A stretch of DNA of 59,194 nucleotides from an uncultured Lachnospiraceae bacterium (GTDB taxonomy: Bacteria > Bacillota > Clostridia > Lachnospirales > Lachnospiraceae), in NCBI GenBank assembly GCA_905234245.1, contig CAJOGN010000009.1, positions 1 through 59,194 of the forward strand, written 5' to 3'. Both the position numbers and the translations under genes were made by a program. Within the stretch, counting starts at the first letter, position 1, and each line of letters starts with the position of its first letter. Below, in pieces: positions 15,980 through 23,099 of the stretch. The notes under the pieces are model-generated. The model saw nothing but the letters and a program-made list of their open reading frames with translations. It was not told the origin of the DNA and did not search any database.

Positions 15980-17959
15980 TTACATTCCTGAGGTTTTATA
16001 TTCTTCACCAGTATTATTCTTATAAGTTTCTTCAATCTGCCAAACGACTAATTCTAATGCTTTACGTTTTATTAGGTCGTTCTCTTCCTTTGCCTGTATA
16101 CCATCATGAATCATTTTCATAGTATTCCAATCGGCTTCAAAACTAGCTCGCTTTAAATCATGCGGGTACACGGACCACATCCAACTACGAAAATCATGTA
16201 TATCTGCCGAGGTGCTTTTCGTTATAGCATTAATCCAATCTGTTGGTTCAGCCAATGAAAAAATGACCTGATCCTCTATATAACGTTCGTTCCCTGATTT
16301 GACATAGGCGTTCAAACCATCAACCCATGTATCAAGTAACAATATATCACGTAAACTAGCGCGTTTATATTTTGCATTATGAAGCTTAATCTCTTCATTT
16401 ATCTTTGTTGCAAAAGAAACGGCTTTCTTGTATATATTTTCTTCGTTAAAATAAAACCTATCAATGGTTATCTCACCCGTATAATTACAATCCTTAAGGT
16501 TCTTAATCATAGCAGAAAGAACACGTTGAGAAAATGATTCTTCAAAACCTATTTCTTCTAAACTTGACATTAAGCTTAGAATCTTGACATATATAGATAT
16601 GGGATATCCATCCCTTTCCAGTTTTGCGATCATTTCTTCCAAATAATCCTCGCATGCGTTCTGAGTTAAATAATAGTAATTATTATACAGTTTACTGTAG
16701 GGATCGTCCGTATCAATATGAGCCATATAAAAATCTTTTATTCCGCTTATTTCATTGATAAAACTTTCAGAATCATACTCCCCACTCTCAACATATGCTT
16801 TTATCGACAGAGCTAATGGCTTACTGCTTGAGGATGACAAAAAAACAACATCATCTTTCGGCGCAATGTAGTTGCTTTTATATTTCGCGGCAAAATCAAA
16901 GCATTCCTTCACAACATAATCCTCTATCTTTTCCTTATACTCTGGATCAATTGATAGAGTATTCAGCTTTACTATCAAAAAGTTGACTTTTGACAAGAAA
17001 AATTGAATTGTCCGCAGATTATGATGCGGTAAATCATCCATCCTATGTCTTATAAATGCAGTATTTCGTCTTATAATATTCTTAACATCTTCCCTGTAAC
17101 CTGTTTTGTCAATCAGTGCGTCAATAATATGCATGTAGTCTGCATCGTACCTCAGCGTAACCCCTATTAGCTTTTCTCTAATCTTTTTATAATCTTCATT
17201 CGATTCTGGCGTAGGAAAAAGCTCGTTGCGACGGTATTCCAACTCACTTAGAGTTAGTTTTTTATTTGAATTCTGTTGCCTTTGATCTAACCAATACTTA
17301 AACTGATTTTTTTCTTTATATGCTGGCCAAAGAACCCCCTCATTAAGCGCCACCATATATTGCTGTTCAATTCTCTCTGGAACAATTTCTGTTGATATTT
17401 CTTTTTCGTTTGCAACTATAATTACTTTGGCTCCATCGTGTTCCACCATGCCATTTATGAAACCAAAGACTTCGTTTAGATTGCAATTACACCTTTCCAG
17501 ATCATCGAAAATAAAAACATATGATCTTGTTCTAATCCAATCTAATGCAACATCAAACAAGGACTCTTCTGGAAAAACCCTTTTTGCAAGTCCACCCAAA
17601 ATTTTCTTTGTGCTTGAAGCAGCCGAATAAAGCACCATATTGGTATATATACCATCTTCGTTTTCTTCCTTTTCTCCACCATGTTTTTCCTCGCCTTTTT
17701 TTGCTTTGTTTATCTTACTGGCAAATTCCCACACTAAGTTTTTTTGCACATCCTCTATAGATTGGCAGCCGTAAAGTGATACATACATAACTTTCCGCTG
17801 GTTTCCTCCCACTCTCGCTTGTTCGATTGCTGTCTTCAATTCATTTTTTACAAAATATGTTTTCCCGCTACCCCATTCACCGTCAATTAAAACAGCATAA
17901 TTGTATACATTATCTTGAAGATATCGCTCTATCTCCTTTACTATGTCTGTACCCTTCAT
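15980..17959 (-). CDS. KAP-family P-loop NTPase
   Basis: A 659-aa protein. Walker A is GEWGSGKT (27-34) and Walker B YVFIFDDLERC (~147-157), followed by EVFGFINGMVEHDGAKVIIV and NEKEIS, the KAP NTPase pattern. A Lys/Glu-rich insertion (~86-103) precedes a weak hydrophobic patch rather than the full membrane pair seen in many KAP proteins. The long C-terminal half is helical and unrecognised. ATG 17959 was preferred over 17980 because GAGGTGA lies 8 bp upstream. KAP NTPases occur in phage-exclusion and other conflict systems; position beside a type III R-M and in an inserted segment suggests a defence role, which is inference. Confidence 0.8.
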   Translation of the reverse strand: MKGTDIVKEIERYLQDNVYNYAVLIDGEWGSGKTYFVKNELKTAIEQARVGGNQRKVMYVSLYGCQSIEDVQKNLVWEFASKINKAKKGEEKHGGEKEENEDGIYTNMVLYSAASSTKKILGGLAKRVFPEESLFDVALDWIRTRSYVFIFDDLERCNCNLNEVFGFINGMVEHDGAKVIIVANEKEISTEIVPERIEQQYMVALNEGVLWPAYKEKNQFKYWLDQRQQNSNKKLTLSELEYRRNELFPTPESNEDYKKIREKLIGVTLRYDADYMHIIDALIDKTGYREDVKNIIRRNTAFIRHRMDDLPHHNLRTIQFFLSKVNFLIVKLNTLSIDPEYKEKIEDYVVKECFDFAAKYKSNYIAPKDDVVFLSSSSSKPLALSIKAYVESGEYDSESFINEISGIKDFYMAHIDTDDPYSKLYNNYYYLTQNACEDYLEEMIAKLERDGYPISIYVKILSLMSSLEEIGFEESFSQRVLSAMIKNLKDCNYTGEITIDRFYFNEENIYKKAVSFATKINEEIKLHNAKYKRASLRDILLLDTWVDGLNAYVKSGNERYIEDQVIFSLAEPTDWINAITKSTSADIHDFRSWMWSVYPHDLKRASFEADWNTMKMIHDGIQAKEENDLIKRKALELVVWQIEETYKNNTGEEYKTSGM

Positions 17960-17987
17960 ATATAAAATCACCTCGCTCAATACTAAA

Positions 17988-19292
17988 CTATATATATTTC
18001 AACAAAAAATCTGTAATTCCTATAATAGAAAAACCGTTCTCATCCAGTGTTTCGCCAATCGGTCTATTTACAACGACTATCTTTTGTATCTGATCATTCA
18101 ACTTAAAATAAGGGCGTATTTCTCTTTCGCGTGTATCCGCGTTAGAAATATCGGCAGTAACCTGGATATAAAGAGATTTCAGACCTTTAGTCGCATAGAA
18201 ATCAACCTCATTATTCTTACGAATCGATTTCCCATTTTTATCTTTTTCTACAGTATCAAACGCCCCAACATTAACAGAATATCCATTATAACAAAGTTCG
18301 TTATAGACAATGTTTTCAAGCATTTGTCCTTCATCAGGAAAGGCAAAATTTAAACGGGCATTCCGCAATCCAGTGTCAATAAAATAATATTTTCTGAGTG
18401 CACCAATTTCTTTTCGTCCCTTTAAATCATAGCGTTTAGCCTCACGCAAAAGAAAAGCATCTTTAAAGTAACCAATATAGTTTTCTACTGTCTGCTTGTC
18501 AATATTTTCATGTCTGACACTTTCAAACGTATTAGCTATTTTTTCTGAATTAAGTAGTGAACCTGTTGAAGAACTAATAATATTACATAATTCATCTAAC
18601 GCTTCTCCCCTTTTCAACTGATTCCTTTCTACAATATCAGCAAAATATGTTGTAGTGAATAATCTCTTTAGATAGTCTTTTCGCTCTTCGTCACTTTTTA
18701 GTACAGCCAATGGCATTCCACCGTATTGCATATATGAATATAATGCTTCTGTTGCAGAACCTCCGACATACCCATAGTATTCTTCAAATGAGAGCGGAGA
18801 AAGTTTTATGTTTGTTGCCTTATCTCTAAATTCAGTAATTATATCTGAAGATAGCATTTTAGAATTTGATCCAGTCACATATAAATCTATATTCTTTTCT
18901 CTCGATAGCCCAAGAACAACATCAACGAATGATATTACTTCAGTATCATTAGCATCCGCTAAAACATGTTTACCGCCAGTGAAATTAGGATTTATTATAG
19001 AATATACCTTCTGTATTTCATCTATAAAAATATAGTAATTATCTTTTTCTTTGCATTTTTCCCTTATATAAACTCCTAGTTCTAAAGGGTCACGATACTT
19101 ACTATTTTTATCATCATCCAATTCCAAGATAATTATCCTGCTCTCCGGAATATTCTCCGATAGCAAGTATTCTCTATAGATTTCTTTAAGAAGAAATGAT
19201 TTCCCACATCTTCTCACACCTGTTATCACCTTCGGAAATCCATTATTTTTAGCATTAATCAACTGATTTAGATATCTATCTCGCTTTATCAT
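17988..19292 (-). CDS. AAA ATPase with C-terminal DUF4143
   Basis: A 434-aa protein of the common AAA_14-DUF4143 type. Walker A is GVRRCGKS (25-32) and Walker B YYIFIDEIQKV (~86-96), then sensor-like DLYVTGSNSKMLSSDI. The C-terminal DUF4143 region has a nuclease-like fold signature, NNEVDFYATKGLKSLYIQV (about 360-380). Start ATG 19292 follows TAGGAG. Related proteins occur widely as single genes, often associated with mobile DNA, with no agreed function. It lies 28 bp upstream of the KAP gene and probably heads that transcript; palindromic boxes precede it. Confidence 0.85.
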   Translation of the reverse strand: MIKRDRYLNQLINAKNNGFPKVITGVRRCGKSFLLKEIYREYLLSENIPESRIIILELDDDKNSKYRDPLELGVYIREKCKEKDNYYIFIDEIQKVYSIINPNFTGGKHVLADANDTEVISFVDVVLGLSREKNIDLYVTGSNSKMLSSDIITEFRDKATNIKLSPLSFEEYYGYVGGSATEALYSYMQYGGMPLAVLKSDEERKDYLKRLFTTTYFADIVERNQLKRGEALDELCNIISSSTGSLLNSEKIANTFESVRHENIDKQTVENYIGYFKDAFLLREAKRYDLKGRKEIGALRKYYFIDTGLRNARLNFAFPDEGQMLENIVYNELCYNGYSVNVGAFDTVEKDKNGKSIRKNNEVDFYATKGLKSLYIQVTADISNADTREREIRPYFKLNDQIQKIVVVNRPIGETLDENGFSIIGITDFLLKYI

Positions 19293-19306
19293 ATAATCTC
19301 CTAAAT

Positions 19307-19393
19307 TGTAGAATTCTACACTTTTGCCAATTACATTTTATCACATTATGTTTTCTCAATCTACAAAATTGTAGAATTCTACAGTTTCGTAGA
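19307..19393. promoter_or_regulatory. Paired TGTAGAATTCTACA palindromes before the DUF4143 ATPase
   Basis: The perfect 14-bp palindrome TGTAGAATTCTACA occurs at 19307-19320 and 19370-19383, 63 bp apart (about six helical turns). Overlapping weaker ones are CTACAAAATTGTAG (19361-19374) and CTACAGTTTCGTAG (19379-19392). This spacing suits a dimeric repressor that loops or binds cooperatively; no dedicated regulator gene lies beside it. Confidence 0.65.
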
Positions 19394-19398
19394 TTACG

Positions 19399-19426
19399 GC
19401 ACCACCCCATCCCACACTCAAAAGGC
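19399..19426. repeat. 28-bp direct repeat, right copy
   Basis: Identical to 15789-15816 and in the same orientation, just downstream of the rpsI terminator on the minus strand. See the left copy. Confidence 0.85.
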
Positions 19427-19434
19427 AGCACCCC

Positions 19435-19466
19435 AACAAAAATCCCTCGCAAAATTGCGAGGGATT
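19435..19466 (-). terminator. Rho-independent terminator of rplM-rpsI
   Basis: A perfect 10-bp stem (AATCCCTCGC at 19441-19450 and GCGAGGGATT at 19457-19466) with an AAAATT loop, followed on the minus strand by a run of five T. Confidence 0.9.
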
Positions 19467-19491
19467 GTAATCTCTTCGATATAAATCGTAA

Positions 19492-19889
19492 TTATCTCTT
19501 TGAGAACTGTGGTGCACGACGCGCGCTCTTTAAGCCGTACTTCTTTCTTTCCTTCATACGAGGATCTCTTGTTAAGTAACCAGCTGCCTTAAGTGTTGGT
19601 CTAAAGTCAGCATCAACCTCAAAGCTCTTGCAATACCATGTCTGATAGCACCAGCCTGTCCTGTGTATCCGCCACCCTTAACATTAACAAGTACATCATA
19701 CTTATCAAGTGTATCAGTAGCAACAAGTGGCTGTCTAACAACTACCTTAAGTGTCTCAAGACCAAGGTACTCGTCAATATCTCTTTTGTTAATTGTAATC
19801 TTACCAGAACCTGGTACAAGATATACTCTGGCAACAGATGACTTTCTTCTTCCAGTTCCGTAATATTTATTATCATTCTTCTTAGCCAA
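19492..19889 (-). pseudogene. rpsI: 30S ribosomal protein S9 gene with an apparent frameshift
   Basis: The first part is normal S9: [20 protein letters not shown], the [11 protein letters not shown] stretch and [14 protein letters not shown]. After ARAL the open frame changes to [15 protein letters not shown] and stops at 19572 (105 aa). In another frame the rest of S9 is intact from about 19620 down to 19492: [41 protein letters not shown] in substance, ending with the expected SKR tail. About four bases seem to be missing at ARAL-LE. Without the repair S9 lacks its tail, which reaches the P-site tRNA. Either a sequencing/assembly error, recoding, or a second copy elsewhere. Ribosome binding site and start are normal. 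Confidence 0.8.
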
Positions 19890-19905
19890 TTTACTTACCT
19901 CCTAA

Positions 19906-20337
19906 TTAAAATGTTAAACTCTCTGGTTGCTGAGCCTGATGATTGTGCTCAGGACCTGCATATACGAATAACTTCTTATACATTGATCTACCAAGAGGTC
20001 CCTTAGGAAGCATTCCCTTAACTGCATGCTCGATAACTCTCTCTGGATGCTTCTCAAGCATTGTCTTAAGGTTAGTCTCCTTCATACCACCAACATACTC
20101 TGAATGGTGATAGTAAATCTTCTGGTCAAGCTTCTTACCAGTAACCTTAATCTTCTCTGCATTTACAACGATTACATAATCGCCACAGTCTGCATGAGGT
20201 GTATATATAGGCTTATTCTTACCTCTTAATACATTGGCAATCTCAGAACACAGACGACCAAGTGTCTGACCTTCTGCGTCTACTACATACCATTTTCTCT
20301 CAACTTGTGTTGGATTAGGCATATAAGTCTTCATCAT
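19906..20337 (-). CDS. rplM: 50S ribosomal protein L13
   Basis: A 143-aa protein of normal L13 length. Signature stretches are [45 protein letters not shown] and [21 protein letters not shown] precedes two adjacent ATG codons (20337 and 20334); the second gives the usual MKTYMPNP start. It is co-transcribed with rpsI 16 bp downstream, the universal bacterial pair, from a strong promoter with a structured leader. Confidence 0.97.
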   Translation of the reverse strand: MMKTYMPNPTQVERKWYVVDAEGQTLGRLCSEIANVLRGKNKPIYTPHADCGDYVIVVNAEKIKVTGKKLDQKIYYHHSEYVGGMKETNLKTMLEKHPERVIEHAVKGMLPKGPLGRSMYKKLFVYAGPEHNHQAQQPESLTF

Positions 20338-20360
20338 TATTTCCTCCTTAATAATAAAAC

Positions 20361-20473
20361 AAGGTTAGCAGTCCATCTACCAAATGTCCAAAAATAAACT
20401 TCCTGCTATTTATTTGTAAAAAGAGCATTTCGGGGCTAGTGAAATGCCACTTTCTCACAATGTCAGCCTGACC
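20361..20473 (-). promoter_or_regulatory. rplM: rplM leader, probable L13-type autoregulatory leader
   Basis: The transcribed leader folds into a GCATTTC/GAAATGC hairpin (20425-20447) and a TAGCAG/CTGCTA stem (20366-20371 with 20403-20408) before the ribosome binding site. Firmicutes carry an L13-bound leader at this gene; match to that family is by position and general shape only. Confidence 0.5.
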
Positions 20474-20503
20474 ATTATACTCTAGTCACATTGGGCTTGT
20501 CAA
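20474..20503 (-). promoter_or_regulatory. SigA-type promoter of rplM-rpsI
   Basis: Minus-strand TTGACA (20503-20498), an 18-bp spacer and TATAAT (20479-20474). Confidence 0.8.
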
Positions 20504-20542
20504 GAGTTTTCACCTGGTTTTTGTCGCATTTTGGCTATCTTT

Positions 20543-21361
20543 CTATTCGTTCGTCTCTACTTTCTTAATTGCAGCGCTAACGTCCTTAGATAATTCCATC
20601 TTTTGGAAGTCAGAATTATTAGTTAGAATCATTTCAAATCCAGGAGTTGTATCATATTCTACAGTTGCTTTATCAAATCTTAGCTCAAGAATATGACCAC
20701 CCTTAGTCTTATCATCAGATATAAAATGGAAATGCCAACCTGGAGTATTTAGTCCACCCATATAATCAGGACAATACAATGCAACAACTGTACCATTTAT
20801 ATTGTCATAAGTAAATTCTCTCTGGTCTGTCTTAAGTGCCTCATCAAGTGTCCTATAAGGTTTCTCCTGCTTCAATTCGCTACGAACATTCATCTGATTG
20901 AATGTACCTTTTATTTTCACGAAATAGAACATGTTCTTTCCATTCTTTTCAACTATATCATTTAGCTTTCCCTTTAAAGCATTTATATCATTGATTTCAG
21001 AGAGTTCTTCCGTTCCGTCCTTATCAAAGAAGGTAACATTAGAAAATGGTATGGTCTCCTCATCACTTGCCTCTTTAACAGAGCCATCACCAAGGGCCTG
21101 ATATACCTTTCCATCAAGCACAATCATCTCACCGTTAACACCCTCAAATGTTCCGATACCTATATCTCCATGCTTCTTGAGTTCACTTGTCTTAATAATG
21201 CCATCATAGTATCCTTGTGTTAATGACTGCAACAACGCAACCTGATAAATTGTCTCTCTATCAGCCTCTGATTGCTTTGTAGAACAGGCACATAATGATA
21301 CCATCATTACTACCGCTATAACAATAGCTATTTTACTTTTTGCTCCATTTAAGAATTTCAT
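20543..21361 (-). CDS. Acetolactate decarboxylase with lipoprotein signal
   Basis: A 272-aa protein. Residues 1-26 are a lipoprotein signal (basic start, hydrophobic core, lipobox-like LCAC), so the enzyme should be anchored outside the membrane. The rest matches alpha-acetolactate decarboxylase: YQVALLQSLTQGYYDG, HGDIGIGTFEGVNGEMIVLDG-type block, and the zinc site GWHFHFISDDKTKGGH. The reaction turns 2-acetolactate into acetoin. Most characterised enzymes are cytoplasmic or plainly secreted in Gram-positives, so the lipid anchor is notable. It lies 21 bp after an amidohydrolase gene with GGAGG before the ATG. Confidence 0.85.
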   Translation of the reverse strand: MKFLNGAKSKIAIVIAVVMMVSLCACSTKQSEADRETIYQVALLQSLTQGYYDGIIKTSELKKHGDIGIGTFEGVNGEMIVLDGKVYQALGDGSVKEASDEETIPFSNVTFFDKDGTEELSEINDINALKGKLNDIVEKNGKNMFYFVKIKGTFNQMNVRSELKQEKPYRTLDEALKTDQREFTYDNINGTVVALYCPDYMGGLNTPGWHFHFISDDKTKGGHILELRFDKATVEYDTTPGFEMILTNNSDFQKMELSKDVSAAIKKVETNE

Positions 21362-21382
21362 TACTATTATCCTCCTTGGTTT

Positions 21383-23035
21383 TTAATATACCTTATCACC
21401 TTCAAAATATGTTGCATTAACTTTGGTCTCATGAATCTTGTCAGATGGACAGGTAAGAACATCCTTATCAATTAATAGAAAATCAGCGTATTTGCCTTCT
21501 TTGATGCTTCCCCTCTCCTCTTCAATAAACATTTGCCTTGCACAATTAATAGTCAGCGCTCTTAACATCTGCACACGGGTTAATAGCTCCTCTGGCCACC
21601 AAGGCTTTCCTGGCATAGTATGATTCATTCCTGTAACCGCAATCTCCATCAGTCCAAATGGGTCATCAGGACCACCACTTGTTGCCGGATAGTCAGTATG
21701 GGAAGTTGTATTAATACCATTATCAAAGAACGACTTCATAGGATATGACTTATCAGCCATTCCTTCTGGAACCGTCACCTTCAGTTCTTCAACTAATTCA
21801 TCAGATGCACTATGCCATACTGTTCCTGCCACAACACACATATTACGCTCAGCCATACGCTGATAATCAGAGGGTATCACTCCATAAACATGGACTAAAG
21901 TGTTACGCATTTCATCCTTGCCACCATTGGCATATCCGCTTACAGCACGATTAACAGCCATATTGCCCATTGTATGTATGTGCATAGAAAGGCCATTTTC
22001 ATTAGCCTTCTTAGTTATGTTAGTAACTTCTTCTTCTGTCCAGTTAATAAGCCCCTGATGTCCATCAGGATATAATGGTTCTACAAAGCCAGTGGTACCT
22101 TCTACTGTTCCGTCAATAAAGAGCTTAACCCATCCTGGTACGATATGCTTAGAAGCATATTTCTTAACAGCAATTGCCTCATCTATGGATTTATCTACAT
22201 CCATCCAGCTCTCTATCTCATGACTCATTCCTAATATAAAATGTAAATCGCCAGCCTTATCTACTTCCTGAGCCGCCCTATAGAAACGGTCGTCATTGAA
22301 GTAAGAAGACCATCCATCCATATACATAGTATATCCTTCAGATAATAACTGTTGTTGAATTGCATACATGTTGGATTTTGCTACATCTACAGGAACAAGG
22401 TTGTCATTATCCAAAAAGGAACGCACATAAGTACCAGCTTGCTCTTTGAGCAGACCTGTTGGCGTACCATCATCTCCCATTACGATTTCGCCTCCCCTTA
22501 CTTCGCTCTTAAGCACAGTTCCATCTTCTGTCATAATACCAGCCTTAACAAGACACATGGTATTAGCAAGTCCCTTATGTCCTTCCTCGTCTGCAAAATA
22601 AACTGGCATATCAGGACATACAGCATCAATCTGTTGGCGAGTCGGCATATTCTCAAGGAATCTCATATACTCCCATCCGAATCCAAATACAGTCTTGGTG
22701 CCATTATCTTTGGCCTTCTTAACTGCCGCAGGCAGGATTTCATTAAGAAACTTCTCTGGAGTATCATCAGCCTCAATAAATGCTCCTACAGAAAGCATGG
22801 CATATCCCATAAGGTAATGAGCATGAGCATTACCACAGGATGGCATTACCATACCTTTATTAGTATAATCAATCACCTGCGTCTTACCATCATCTATTAA
22901 CTCCTTAACTCCGTTCCTGTCGCCTACATAGATGTACTTTCCATCCTTTATGGCAAGAGCTTCTGCAAGATTGTTCTCCTCAGATGTAAAAATCTTTCCT
23001 AAAACCACCAACTCTGCTTTAATATTATTTCTCAT
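21383..23035 (-). CDS. Amidohydrolase family protein (YtcJ-like)
   Basis: A 550-aa amidohydrolase_3 protein. Metal-site marks are GNAHAHYLMG (H-x-H) near residue 65, KLFIDGTVEGTTG with the family's internal region, HIHTMGN and SHTDYPATSGG near the C-terminus, then LTINCARQMFIEEERGSIKEGKYADF. ATG 23035 follows GGGGAGA and was preferred over 23062, which has none. No signal peptide, so cytoplasmic. YtcJ relatives hydrolyse cyclic amides or N-acyl compounds; the substrate is unknown. It sits 64 bp after the NHLM exporter genes and may belong to that transcript. Confidence 0.8.
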   Translation of the reverse strand: MRNNIKAELVVLGKIFTSEENNLAEALAIKDGKYIYVGDRNGVKELIDDGKTQVIDYTNKGMVMPSCGNAHAHYLMGYAMLSVGAFIEADDTPEKFLNEILPAAVKKAKDNGTKTVFGFGWEYMRFLENMPTRQQIDAVCPDMPVYFADEEGHKGLANTMCLVKAGIMTEDGTVLKSEVRGGEIVMGDDGTPTGLLKEQAGTYVRSFLDNDNLVPVDVAKSNMYAIQQQLLSEGYTMYMDGWSSYFNDDRFYRAAQEVDKAGDLHFILGMSHEIESWMDVDKSIDEAIAVKKYASKHIVPGWVKLFIDGTVEGTTGFVEPLYPDGHQGLINWTEEEVTNITKKANENGLSMHIHTMGNMAVNRAVSGYANGGKDEMRNTLVHVYGVIPSDYQRMAERNMCVVAGTVWHSASDELVEELKVTVPEGMADKSYPMKSFFDNGINTTSHTDYPATSGGPDDPFGLMEIAVTGMNHTMPGKPWWPEELLTRVQMLRALTINCARQMFIEEERGSIKEGKYADFLLIDKDVLTCPSDKIHETKVNATYFEGDKVY

Positions 23036-23099
23036 ATCTCCCCTGTCTACTCCTTTCATCATTTAATACATTACATTTTTTATGGCATCTAAAAACCTA

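Noticed and set aside
15980-19292. Prophage or integrative conjugative element
   Set aside because: No integrase, relaxase, terminase or structural genes; only the end-duplication pattern supports a mobile origin.
15789-19426. CRISPR-like reading of the 28-bp repeats
   Set aside because: Only two copies, 3.6 kb apart, no regular spacers and no cas genes.
22352-22900. 182-codon frame opposite the amidohydrolase gene
   Set aside because: No start signal, no recognisable domain; the sense strand encodes a well-conserved enzyme.
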